The notes under the pieces were generated by a model. The model did no database searches and was not told the DNA's origin. It saw nothing but the letters and a program-made list of their open reading frames with translations. A stretch of 8,000 nt of DNA, from the NCBI GenBank assembly GCA_003248755.1, contig QFQW01000117.1, forward strand, positions 1 through 8,000. Reading direction: 5' to 3'. A program made the translations under genes and the position numbers. Below are positions 1 to 6,964 of this stretch, piece after piece. Origin of the DNA: Chryseobacterium sp. Lineage in GTDB: Bacteria > Bacteroidota > Bacteroidia > Flavobacteriales > Weeksellaceae. The number at the start of each line of letters is the position of its first letter. Position 1 is the stretch's first letter.

Positions 1-1445
1 CATCTCAGAAAATATCTGTCGTTGAAAAAATCGGCTACAGTTTGGGAGATTTAGCGGCCAATCTGGTTTTCCAGACTTTGGTAACTTATTTAGCTTATTT
101 TTACACCGATATCTACGGATTAAAGCCGGAAGACGCCTCTATCATTACTTTGATTGTCGGACTCATTGCCGGTTTTGGGTTCAATCCGCTGGTCGGCGCC
201 TTGGCAGACAGAACACGAACCAAGTGGGGAAAATTCCGTCCGTGGATTTTATTTTCTGCCGTTCCTCTCGGTGCAGCGGCACTTTTTGCATTCAGTACAC
301 CCAATTTTTCGTATCAGGGAAAAATGGTTTATGCAGCAGCAACTTACACAATTTTATTACTCCTGTATGCGGCTAATAATTTACCTTACGCAGCACTGAG
401 CGGCGTGATTACAGGCGATATGGGCGAGCGAAACAGCATTTCCTCTTACCGTTTTGTTGCGGTGATGTTTGCACAGTTTTTTGTTCAGGTATTTATGTTG
501 CCGATAATTTTATCGGCAGGGAAAGGTGACAAAGCAGCCGGAATCGAAATTGTAATGACGTGGTTGGCTATTATCGGAACGATTATGTTGCTCATCACAT
601 TTTTTACCACCAAAGAAAGAGTCATTCCAAAACCGGAGCAGGAGTCCTCTTTAGGAGCCGATTTAAAAGATTTAAAGAAAAACAAACCCTGGATAATAAT
701 GTTGGTAGTTACGGCCTTGATTTTCATTACTTTGGCAATGAAAGGCGGTTCGTACGTTTATTATTTCAACAATTATGTCGATGAAACTTCTTTGAAAAAT
801 TTCATTTCGCCGATTACCGCATTTTTTAGTTCCATCGGAATGAATTTCTTCGGTGAAGACCCTCGTTCAGCAGGTTTCGGGCTCTTCAATGCAGGCGGAA
901 TCATTATGATGATTGTTGGGATTACCTTTTCAAAAAGATTTGCCGACAAATACGGGAAAAGAGATGCGTTCATCGCTTCCCTGTTTATTTCAACTTTATT
1001 TATTGTCGCATTCATCTTTTATCCGCCGAAATCAGTAGGATTAATGTTCCTTTCTCAGATTCTGCACGGCTTTTTCTACGGAATCAGCACACCGTTGCTT
1101 TGGGCAATGATTGCCGATGTAGCTGATTATTCCGAGTGGAAAAACAACAGACGCGCCACAGCAATTATTTTCTCTGCAATGATGGTGGGATTAAAGGTTG
1201 GATTAAGCATCGGAAGTTCATTGGTTTCTTCCATTATCGGGCATTACGGCTATATTTCGTCTGAAGGTACAGAAAACGTTATCCAGCCGGAATCCGTTGC
1301 AAACGGCGCTCAGATGCTGGTCAGTATTTTTCCGGCCATTCCGTTCTTTGCGGCGTGCGGATTATTAATGTTCTACGAAATCAACAAAAAAATGGAAACG
1401 CAAATCGAACAGGAACTCAAAGAAAGAAGAAAAAAAGAAGATTAA
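1..1445 (+). CDS. GPH-family (MFS) glycoside/pentoside:cation symporter, 5' end outside window
   Basis: Inner-membrane secondary transporter of the glycoside-pentoside-hexuronide:cation symporter family (MelB/XynB/XylP-like), probably importing xylo-oligosaccharides, xylosides or xylose. The frame is open from base 3 and reads SQKISVVEKIGYSLGDLAAN, the usual GPH N-terminus, so the gene continues past the left edge and the TTG at 42 is not its start. About 480 residues are visible. I count 12 hydrophobic segments, with the family motif DRTRTKWGKFRPW after helix 2 (from residue 69 counting from base 3) and ADVADYSEWKNNRRA after helix 10. The loop between helices 7 and 8 is long. The charged tail ends KKMETQIEQELKERRKKED, with no PTS EIIA domain as in LacS. 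The family call is firm. The substrate is inferred from the xylanolytic neighbours downstream; another pentoside or hexuronide is possible. Confidence 0.93.
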   Translation, partial: SQKISVVEKIGYSLGDLAANLVFQTLVTYLAYFYTDIYGLKPEDASIITLIVGLIAGFGFNPLVGALADRTRTKWGKFRPWILFSAVPLGAAALFAFSTPNFSYQGKMVYAAATYTILLLLYAANNLPYAALSGVITGDMGERNSISSYRFVAVMFAQFFVQVFMLPIILSAGKGDKAAGIEIVMTWLAIIGTIMLLITFFTTKERVIPKPEQESSLGADLKDLKKNKPWIIMLVVTALIFITLAMKGGSYVYYFNNYVDETSLKNFISPITAFFSSIGMNFFGEDPRSAGFGLFNAGGIIMMIVGITFSKRFADKYGKRDAFIASLFISTLFIVAFIFYPPKSVGLMFLSQILHGFFYGISTPLLWAMIADVADYSEWKNNRRATAIIFSAMMVGLKVGLSIGSSLVSSIIGHYGYISSEGTENVIQPESVANGAQMLVSIFPAIPFFAACGLLMFYEINKKMETQIEQELKERRKKED

Positions 1446-1459
1446 TATTAGTTTAATTG

Positions 1460-1552
1460 TTTGGGCAGCTTAATCCGTCTTCCACTCCCAATCTTTTTTG
1501 CCGAGGCTTTTTCCAATGCAAAAAAGGATTTCCGCTCAAGCCGGGCTGCGAG
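1460..1552 (+). repeat. Long nested inverted repeat, copy 1 (3' of symporter gene)
   Basis: This 93-nt element begins 14 nt after the symporter stop codon. Its first 24 nt (1460-1483) are identical to 7816-7839, and its last 22 nt (1531-1552) match 7919-7940 with one mismatch (1534/7922). Within the element, GCAGC (1465-1469) can pair with GCTGC (1545-1549), and CTTTTTTGC (1493-1501) with GCAAAAAAG (1518-1526), giving a nested stem. Copy 2 has a different, longer inner stem between the same outer arms. From memory, such elements are dispersed in Chryseobacterium intergenic DNA; this could not be searched here. No transposase or other coding content is visible. Confidence 0.85.
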
Positions 1553-1566
1553 AGATTCGCTGTTAA

Positions 1567-1597
1567 AAACATTGTCAAGGTTAGAAAAACAATGTTT
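1567..1597. repeat. Inverted repeat AAACATTGT / ACAATGTTT
   Basis: A perfect 9-bp inverted repeat (arms 1567-1575 and 1589-1597) with a 13-nt loop lies between the long repeat and the TTTGCG-rich stretch upstream of the GH10 gene. No T-tract follows directly, so it is a poor intrinsic terminator. It may be part of a composite dispersed repeat or a regulatory site. The 8 bases AGATTCGC just before it (around 1553-1560) recur at the very end of the window, suggesting that the two long repeat copies share further downstream sequence. Confidence 0.5.
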
Positions 1598-1634
1598 ATC
1601 TGAACTTTTTGTATTCCTTAGCTGAGTGTAGCGC

Positions 1635-1688
1635 CTTTGCGAACCTTAAAAAAGTATAGTAGTCAAAAAAATCTTTGCGCTCTTTGCG
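1635..1688 (+). repeat. CTTTGCG-containing intergenic repeat before the GH10 gene
   Basis: CTTTGCG occurs three times (1635-1641, 1673-1679, 1682-1688), the last two only 9 nt apart, in a stretch ending 22 nt before the GH10 start codon. I recall similar text in front of many Chryseobacterium genes, so I read it as a dispersed intergenic repeat; that is recollection, not a search. A TTG inside it (1675) is in frame with the GH10 gene and would lengthen that protein artificially by 12 residues. Confidence 0.5.
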
Positions 1689-1710
1689 TTTAAAATTTAA
1701 AAAATTAACA

Positions 1711-2832
1711 ATGAAAAAAATAGCCGCATTATTAGGAATTTTAGCCTTGACCGTTTCCTGCAAAACAGCAAGTTCGGCATCACTAAAAGATTCCCTGAAA
1801 GATGCCTACAAAAATAAATTCTATATCGGAACCGCAATGAGCCTTTCGCAAATTGACGGAACTGATGTAAAATCGGATGAAATCATCAAGAAGCAATTCA
1901 GCTCCATTGTTGCGGAAAACTGTATGAAATCAATGTTTATCCAACCTCAGGAAGGAAAATTCTTCTTTGGTGATGCCGATAAATTCGTAGAATTCGGGGA
2001 GAAAAATAAAATGTTTATCATCGGTCATACCTTGATTTGGCATTCACAATTACCAAGATGGTTTTTCGTAGACAAAGATGGAAAAGATGTTTCGCCTGAA
2101 GTTCTGAAACAGAGAATGAAAAGCCATATTTCGACTTTGGTCGGCAGATACAAAGGCCGTGTAAAAGGTTGGGATGTGGTGAACGAAGCCATTATGGAAG
2201 ACGGAACGTATCGCAAAAGCAAATTTTACGAAATTCTGGGTGAAGAATTTATTCCGCTCGCTTTCCAATATGCGCAGGAAGCTGACCCGAATGCCGAACT
2301 CTATTACAACGATTACAACGAATGGTTTCCGGAAAAAGTAAAAACCGTTACCAAAATTGTTAAAAATCTAAAATCGAGAGGAATTCGCATTGATGGAGTC
2401 GGAATGCAAACCCACGTTGGATTGGACAATCCAAAACTGGAAGAATACGAAAAAGCAATCACCGATTATGCAGCGGCAGGAGTAAAAATCAACGTTACCG
2501 AAATGGAAATCAGCGCACTGCCTTCACCGTGGGGGACTTCAGCCAACGTTTCCGACAAAGTAGAGTATGAAGCCAAAATGAATCCTTACACCAAAGGATT
2601 ACCTGAAAATGTGACAAAAGAATGGGAAAACCGTTATCTGGATTTCTTCAGACTGTTCCTGAAACATCAGGATAAAATAAGACGGGTGACATTGTGGGGC
2701 GTTACCGACAATCAATCCTGGAAAAATGACTTTCCGGTAAAAGGCAGAACCGATTATCCATTGCCATTCGACAGAAATTATCAGGCAAAACCTATCGTTG
2801 GGAAAATCATTGAATTAACTAAAGAAAAATAA
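1711..2832 (+). CDS. GH10 endo-1,4-beta-xylanase, lipoprotein
   Basis: Secreted endo-xylanase (EC 3.2.1.8) that hydrolyses internal beta-1,4 bonds of xylan or long xylo-oligosaccharides with retention. I chose the ATG at 1711 because it begins a lipoprotein signal, MKKIAALLGILALTVSC, with Cys17 as the likely lipidated residue. The position -3 to Cys is Thr rather than the usual Leu. An in-frame TTG at 1675 would put a basic repeat-derived stretch in front of the signal. The 373-residue product is one GH10 domain with no CBM. GH10 hallmarks are HTLIWHSQLPRW, WDVVNEA with acid/base Glu159, YYNDYN, GVGMQTH, VTEMEIS with nucleophile Glu264, and LWGVTDNQSW near the end. Glu replaces the Asp usual after the nucleophile (TELD). 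No acidic surface-export signal follows Cys17, so periplasmic-side anchoring is more likely than surface display. The GH43 gene starts 42 nt downstream. Confidence 0.95.
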   Translation: MKKIAALLGILALTVSCKTASSASLKDSLKDAYKNKFYIGTAMSLSQIDGTDVKSDEIIKKQFSSIVAENCMKSMFIQPQEGKFFFGDADKFVEFGEKNKMFIIGHTLIWHSQLPRWFFVDKDGKDVSPEVLKQRMKSHISTLVGRYKGRVKGWDVVNEAIMEDGTYRKSKFYEILGEEFIPLAFQYAQEADPNAELYYNDYNEWFPEKVKTVTKIVKNLKSRGIRIDGVGMQTHVGLDNPKLEEYEKAITDYAAAGVKINVTEMEISALPSPWGTSANVSDKVEYEAKMNPYTKGLPENVTKEWENRYLDFFRLFLKHQDKIRRVTLWGVTDNQSWKNDFPVKGRTDYPLPFDRNYQAKPIVGKIIELTKEK

Positions 2833-2833
2833 G

Positions 2834-2875
2834 TCTAAAATCTAGTATCTAAAATCTAACTTCTAAATAATAAAA
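2834..2875 (+). repeat. 14-bp tandem repeat, three units, filling the GH10-GH43 gap
   Basis: The whole 42-nt spacer between the GH10 stop and the GH43 start is three 14-bp units: TCTAAAATCTAGTA (2834-2847), TCTAAAATCTAACT (2848-2861) and the diverged TCTAAATAATAAAA (2862-2875). The last A of the third unit is the A of the GH43 ATG. Similar TCTAAAATCTA strings occur, as I recall, in other flavobacterial intergenic regions. The repeat supplies an A-rich leader, suitable for Bacteroidota translation starts. Confidence 0.75.
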
Positions 2876-3849
2876 TGAACAAAGCAAAATACCTTTTCCC
2901 AAGCGATTATATGGCAGACCCTTCCGTACACGTTTTTGAAGGGAAACTTTACATTTATCCATCACACGACCGTGAAAGTGGCATTGAAGAAAACGACAAC
3001 GGCGACCATTTCGATATGAACGATTACCATGTATTTTCTCTCGATGATGTGGAAAATGGTAAAGTTACAGACCACGGTGTTGTTCTTTCGGTAAAAGATA
3101 TTCCTTGGTCGGGGAGACAATTGTGGGATTGTGATGTGGCTTTTAAAAATGGCAAATATTATATGTATTTTCCTTTGAAAGACAAAAACGATATTTTCAG
3201 AATCGGGGTTGCGGTGAGCGATAAACCTTACGGACCATTCATTCCGGAAAAACATCCGATGCTGGGAAGTTACAGCATCGACCCTTGTCTTTTTGAGGAT
3301 AACGGAAAGCATTATATGTATTTTGGCGGAATCTGGGGCGGACAATTGCAACGTTACAGAAATAACAAAGCATTGGAATCTGCCATCCTTCCTGCCGATA
3401 ATGAGCCTGCCATTTCATCAAAAGTAGTGTTGTTAAGCGATGATATGCTTGAATTTGGTGAAGAGCCAAAAGATGTCGTGATTTTAGATGAAAACGGAAA
3501 TCCTTTGCTTCACGGCGATAAGCATCGTTTTTTTGAAGCATCCTGGATGCATAAATACAATGGAAAATATTACTTTTCGTATTCCACGGGAGACACCCAT
3601 TTGATTTGTTATGCAACAGGTGATAATCCTTACGGTCCGTTTACTTTCCAGGGTGAAATTTTGACGCCTGTTGTGGGTTGGACTACGCATCACAGTATTG
3701 TGGAATTTAAAAGAAAATGGTATCTGTTCTTCCACGATTCTGTTCCGAGTGGCGGAAGAACGTGGCTGAGAAGTATGAAGGTTGTCGAAATTGAATACGA
3801 TAACGACGGTAAAATCAAAACGATTGAAGGCTTGGAAGACAATCAATAA
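2875..3849 (+). CDS. GH43 beta-xylosidase / alpha-L-arabinofuranosidase, cytoplasmic
   Basis: Inverting exo-glycosidase expected to release xylose from xylobiose and short xylo-oligosaccharides, possibly with arabinofuranosidase activity. The 324-residue product closely resembles, from memory, the bifunctional xylosidase/arabinosidase of Bacteroides ovatus (GH43 subfamily 1 type) in length and in motif after motif. The five-bladed propeller carries Asp15 (YMADPSVHVF) as general base, Asp136 (YSIDPCLF) as pKa modulator and Glu221 (RFFEASWMHKYNGKYY) as general acid, with TTHHSIVEF near the C-terminus supplying the conserved active-site His. There is no signal peptide and no accessory C-terminal beta-sandwich, so it should act in the cytoplasm after import. 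It lies 42 nt after the GH10 gene and probably shares its transcript. The xylosidase/arabinosidase balance cannot be read from sequence. Confidence 0.93.
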   Translation: MNKAKYLFPSDYMADPSVHVFEGKLYIYPSHDRESGIEENDNGDHFDMNDYHVFSLDDVENGKVTDHGVVLSVKDIPWSGRQLWDCDVAFKNGKYYMYFPLKDKNDIFRIGVAVSDKPYGPFIPEKHPMLGSYSIDPCLFEDNGKHYMYFGGIWGGQLQRYRNNKALESAILPADNEPAISSKVVLLSDDMLEFGEEPKDVVILDENGNPLLHGDKHRFFEASWMHKYNGKYYFSYSTGDTHLICYATGDNPYGPFTFQGEILTPVVGWTTHHSIVEFKRKWYLFFHDSVPSGGRTWLRSMKVVEIEYDNDGKIKTIEGLEDNQ

Positions 3850-3874
3850 CTTTTACAAAGTTTTTTTCTTAAAA

Positions 3875-3983
3875 GAACCCGAAGGGTTCAACAAAAGTAG
3901 CCGTAGGTGAAACCTATGGAATATTAAAGATAAAAACCGAACCTGCCGGGTTCAATATCAATAGGTAGGTAGAACCTATGGAA
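3875..3983 (+). repeat. Two tandem copies of a double-hairpin repeat before the GH67 gene
   Basis: Two related copies fill most of the 138-nt gap. Copy A (3875-3921) has a hairpin GAACCCGAAGGGTTC (3875-3889), then CCGTAGGTGAAACCTATGG (3901-3919), an 8-bp stem with one G-T pair and a GAA loop. Copy B (3939-3983) has GAACCTGCCGGGTTC (3939-3953), then TAGGTAGAACCTA (3966-3978). Both copies end ACCTATGGAA. The last hairpin ends 9 nt before the first possible GH67 start codon, so in mRNA it could affect translation initiation. I recall the GAACCCGAAGGGTTC / GTAGGTGAAACCTA pair as a dispersed repeat of Chryseobacterium and relatives. Confidence 0.8.
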
Positions 3984-3987
3984 TCTA

Positions 3988-6036
3988 ATGCAAAAATTTA
4001 AAATAATGCAACATTTCCGACATTACATATTACTGTTTCTAATCATTCCATTAATGGCTTTTGCTGAAGACGGAGGTCAGTTATGGCTGAGATATCCGGT
4101 CAATCCAAAGTCAAGAAATATTGTGAATTCAAACAGTAAAAGTCCGACTATTGAAATCGCCAAAAAAGAACTGAACCAACATTGGGGAGGACAAGCCGTT
4201 GATTTAAAAATTGATAGATTTCCGGACAGTTTCAAGGATGGTTATAAAATCGTTTCTACCCCGAAAAAAATCAGCATTTTGGCAAAAACAGACTTAGGAT
4301 TGTTGTACGGAAGCTATCATCTGTTGAATTTACAGCAACAGAAAGCCAATTTTTCTAATCTGAAACTTGAAGAAAAACCTTCCTACGACGTAAGAATTCT
4401 TAACCATTGGGACAATCTCGACGGAACCATTGAACGTGGTTATGCTGGTCATTCGCTTTGGAAGTGGGAAGACTTACCTAATAAACTTTCGCCGAGATAC
4501 GAAGAATATGCAAGAGCCAACGCATCCATCGGAATCAATGCGACGGTTCTTAATAATGTGAATGCATCACCAAATATGCTTCGTGAAGACTATCTTAAAA
4601 AAGTCAAAGTTTTAGCAGATATTTTCAGACCTTACGGAATCAAAGTTTATCTGTCTGTCAATTTTTCTTCACCAAAAGTTTTGGGCGGATTACAGAATTC
4701 AGACCCATTGAATCAGGATGTTCAGAAATGGTGGAAAGATAAAGCGGCGGAAATTTATAAATTAATTCCTGATTTCGGAGGATTTTTGGTAAAAGCCAAT
4801 TCCGAAGGACAGCCCGGACCGCAGGATTACGGAAGAACACACGCCGACGGAGCCAATATGATGGCAGATGTTTTGAAACCTTATGGCGGAATCGTTATGT
4901 GGAGAGCGTTTGTGTACAGTCCAAGCAAAGAAGACCGTGCGAAACAGGCGCATCTGGAATTTGTTCCGTTAGACGGAAAATTCAGAGATAATGTCATTAT
5001 TCAGATTAAAAACGGACCCATAGATTTTCAACCGAGAGAAGCCTTCAACCCGTTATTCGGAGCGTTGAGAAAAACTTCTGAAATGGTCGAATTTCAAATT
5101 ACCCAGGAATATTTGGGACAGGCCAATCATTTGGTTTATCTGGCACCGTTATTTAAAGAAACGTTGGACAGCGATACATTTTCGGACGGCAAAGGTTCTA
5201 CGATTGCTAAAATCACGGACGGAACCTTACGACCTGCAAAACTGACAGCCATTTCAGCAGTTGCCAATATAGGGGAAGATAAAAACTGGACGGGACATCA
5301 CTTTGCACAGGCCAATTGGTACGCTTTCGGACGTTTAGCCTGGAATCACGATTTGTCATCAGAACAGATTGCAGATGAATGGATTAAAATGACTTTTACG
5401 GATGATAAAAACTTCGTAAATCCGGTCAAAGAAATGATGCTTACTTCACGTGAAACTGCCGTAGATTATATGATGCCACTTGGTCTTCACCACATTTTTG
5501 CCGGTGGACACCATTACGGTCCGGAACCGTGGGGCGATTATAAAGGCGGAAGACCCGACTGGTCACCGGTGTATTATCATCAGGCCAATGCAGAAGGAAT
5601 CGGATTCGACAGAACAAAAACCGGAAGCAATGCCGTTTCGCAATATTTTCCACCGCTTAACGAAATATATAATAACATTAAAACAACTCCAGAAAATTTG
5701 ATTCTATGGTTCCATCACGTTCCTTGGGATTACAGGATGAAAGATGGAAAAACCCTTTGGGATGAGTTGTGCTATAAATATGATTCGGGAGTTCAGGGTG
5801 TCAGAGCTTATCAAAAAGCCTGGGAATCGGTAAAACCTTACGTGGATGCGGAGAGATTTTCAGAGGTTCAGGATAAATTGAAGATTCAGGCTGAAGATGC
5901 CGTTTGGTGGAAAGATGCGTGTCTGTTGTATTTTCAGACCTTTTCCAAAAGACCAATTCCGTCTGATATCGAAAAACCTGTTCACGAGCTGGAAGATTTA
6001 AAAAAAATCAAGCTCAATATGGGGCATCATAATTAA
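3988..6036 (+). CDS. GH67 alpha-glucuronidase, exported
   Basis: Inverting alpha-glucuronidase (EC 3.2.1.139/131 type) that removes (4-O-methyl-)glucuronic acid from the terminal non-reducing xylose of aldouronic acids. The 682-residue product has a cleavable signal ending MAFA|ED (about residue 26), so it should act in the periplasm. The order is an N-terminal alpha/beta domain (about 30-150), a TIM-barrel (about 155-450) and a helical C-terminal domain. Catalytic residues are Glu273 (ANSEGQPGP), Asp346 (NGPIDFQ) and Glu374 (ITQEYLG). Their spacings of 73 and 28 equal those of E292/D365/E393 in Cellvibrio japonicus GlcA67A, so the enzyme should be active. The start could instead be the in-frame ATG at 4006, which has a more A-rich leader, still gives a good 20-residue signal and lies clear of the repeat that runs up to 3983. 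The gene is followed by a terminator. Confidence 0.95.
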   Translation: MQKFKIMQHFRHYILLFLIIPLMAFAEDGGQLWLRYPVNPKSRNIVNSNSKSPTIEIAKKELNQHWGGQAVDLKIDRFPDSFKDGYKIVSTPKKISILAKTDLGLLYGSYHLLNLQQQKANFSNLKLEEKPSYDVRILNHWDNLDGTIERGYAGHSLWKWEDLPNKLSPRYEEYARANASIGINATVLNNVNASPNMLREDYLKKVKVLADIFRPYGIKVYLSVNFSSPKVLGGLQNSDPLNQDVQKWWKDKAAEIYKLIPDFGGFLVKANSEGQPGPQDYGRTHADGANMMADVLKPYGGIVMWRAFVYSPSKEDRAKQAHLEFVPLDGKFRDNVIIQIKNGPIDFQPREAFNPLFGALRKTSEMVEFQITQEYLGQANHLVYLAPLFKETLDSDTFSDGKGSTIAKITDGTLRPAKLTAISAVANIGEDKNWTGHHFAQANWYAFGRLAWNHDLSSEQIADEWIKMTFTDDKNFVNPVKEMMLTSRETAVDYMMPLGLHHIFAGGHHYGPEPWGDYKGGRPDWSPVYYHQANAEGIGFDRTKTGSNAVSQYFPPLNEIYNNIKTTPENLILWFHHVPWDYRMKDGKTLWDELCYKYDSGVQGVRAYQKAWESVKPYVDAERFSEVQDKLKIQAEDAVWWKDACLLYFQTFSKRPIPSDIEKPVHELEDLKKIKLNMGHHN

Positions 6037-6057
6037 TCAATCTATTTAAACTTAAAC

Positions 6058-6100
6058 AAATAACTTTCTGAATCTTTTTAAGACAGGAAGTTGTTTTTTT
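6058..6100 (+). terminator. Rho-independent terminator after the GH67 gene
   Basis: AACTTTCTG (6062-6070) pairs with CAGGAAGTT (6084-6092) with one G-T wobble. The stem can extend outward through A-T pairs and inward through TCTT/AAGA (6073-6076 with 6080-6083), and seven T follow (6094-6100). It starts 21 nt after the GH67 stop and probably ends the GH10-GH43-GH67 transcript. Confidence 0.75.
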
Positions 6101-6106
6101 AATCAA

Positions 6107-6129
6107 TTAAGTGTAATTTTAACACTTAA
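6107..6129. promoter_or_regulatory. Operator-like inverted repeat upstream of transaldolase
   Basis: TTAAGTGT (6107-6114) and ACACTTAA (6122-6129) form a perfect 8-bp inverted repeat with a 7-nt AT-rich spacer, after the terminator and 178 nt before the transaldolase start. No T-tract follows, so it looks more like a protein-binding site or mRNA hairpin than a terminator. TAACTTTA at 6141-6148 resembles the Bacteroidota -7 element TAnnTTTG imperfectly, but I see no TTG at the -33 position. The binding protein is unknown. Confidence 0.35.
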
Positions 6130-6206
6130 ATAAAATCATTTAACTTTAATGAATTATAATCAGATTTCTTAACAGCTCGTTTAATCTCAACAGAACCAAA
6201 ATAAAG

Positions 6207-6236
6207 CAGTTTAGATTCCTGCGGAATGACAAACTG
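6207..6236. repeat. Imperfect 30-nt palindrome in the transaldolase leader
   Basis: CAGTTT (6207-6212) pairs with AAACTG (6231-6236), and ATTCC (6215-6219) with GGAAT (6223-6227) around a TGC loop, giving an 11-bp stem with a small 2/3-nt internal loop. The core ATTCCTGCGGAATGAC matches a type of palindromic repeat I remember from Chryseobacterium intergenic DNA. It lies 70 nt before the transaldolase ATG and could be a dispersed repeat or a leader hairpin. Confidence 0.55.
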
Positions 6237-6306
6237 AATGGATGATGGTAATGCAGTAATCAGACTTATAACCAAAAAATAATTAATAACAAATAAAAAT
6301 CTATAT

Positions 6307-6960
6307 ATGAAATTTTTTATCGACACAGCCAACTTGGAGCAGATAAGAGAAGCTCAGGATCTGGGAATTCTTGATGGCGTTACAACCAATCCGTCCCTGA
6401 TGGCAAAAGAAGGAATCAGCGGAAAAGAAGCTATTTTGAAGCATTACAAAGACATTTGTGAAATTGTAGACGGGGATATTTCGGCAGAAGTCCTTTCCAC
6501 AACCTATGAAGAAATGATAAAAGAAGGCGAGGAATTGGCAGCCATTCATCCGAATATCGTGGTAAAAGTTCCCATCATCAAAGACGGAATCAAAGCCATC
6601 AAATATTTTTCGCAAAAAGGAATCCGTACCAACTGTACCCTGATTTTCTCAGCCGGACAGGCTCTTTTAGCAGCAAAAGCAGGAGCAACTTACGTTTCTC
6701 CATTCTTAGGAAGGCTGGATGATGTTTCCACAGACGGTCTTAATTTAATCCAGGAAATCAGAACCATTTTTGATAATTATAGTTTTGAAACCGAGATTCT
6801 TGCGGCATCTGTCCGTCACGCAATGCACATCATCAACTGTGCGAAAATCGGCGCCGATGTCGTGACCTGTCCACTGCCACCGATTTTGTCTTTGCTTAAT
6901 CATCCTTTAACAGCAAGCGGTCTGGAGCAGTTCATCAAAGACTCACAAAAAATGCAATAA
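6307..6960 (+). CDS. tal: Transaldolase (small TalC/FSA-like subfamily)
   Basis: Cytoplasmic class I aldolase-type enzyme of the non-oxidative pentose phosphate pathway, transferring dihydroxyacetone between sedoheptulose 7-phosphate and glyceraldehyde 3-phosphate (EC 2.2.1.2). The 217-residue TIM barrel starts MKFFIDTANLEQI and has Lys87 in VVKVPI as the Schiff-base lysine. The family splits into transaldolases and fructose-6-phosphate aldolases. Here the position of FsaA Gln59 is Glu61, that of Leu107 is Asn109, that of Ala129 is Ser131, and that of Tyr131 is Phe133. All four favour transaldolase. Automatic pipelines may still call it fructose-6-phosphate aldolase. The transketolase subunit gene follows after 4 nt, so the two are almost certainly cotranscribed. 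The 270-nt gap with a terminator before it suggests its own promoter. Confidence 0.93.
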   Translation: MKFFIDTANLEQIREAQDLGILDGVTTNPSLMAKEGISGKEAILKHYKDICEIVDGDISAEVLSTTYEEMIKEGEELAAIHPNIVVKVPIIKDGIKAIKYFSQKGIRTNCTLIFSAGQALLAAKAGATYVSPFLGRLDDVSTDGLNLIQEIRTIFDNYSFETEILAASVRHAMHIINCAKIGADVVTCPLPPILSLLNHPLTASGLEQFIKDSQKMQ

Positions 6961-6964
6961 AAAT

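Noticed and set aside
42..44. TTG as the start codon of the symporter gene
   Set aside because: The frame stays open to base 3 and the upstream residues match the conserved GPH N-terminus; the true start lies just left of the window.
1567..1613. Intrinsic terminator for the symporter transcript
   Set aside because: The hairpin is separated from a weak T-run (1609-1613) by 11 nt, so termination there is not convincing.
1675..1710. TTG-initiated 12-residue extension of the GH10 protein
   Set aside because: It is encoded by intergenic repeat sequence and would bury the lipoprotein signal that starts at the ATG at 1711.
2834..2875. CRISPR-like array
   Set aside because: Units are 14 bp, contiguous and without spacers, and no cas genes are present.
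2962..3846. Minus-strand open frames of 120-129 codons opposite the GH43 gene
   Set aside because: They overlap a well-conserved gene on the other strand, show no recognisable domains, and look like by-products of its codon use.
3859..3889. Terminator after the GH43 gene
   Set aside because: The T-run at 3861-3867 comes before the hairpin on the + strand; on the minus strand the hairpin is followed only by a short T-run and there is no gene to terminate.
6126..6332. 68-codon minus-strand open frame upstream of and overlapping the transaldolase start
   Set aside because: It runs through the 6207-6236 palindrome and into the tal 5' end, has no recognisable motif, and its hydrophobic content can be explained by AT-rich DNA.
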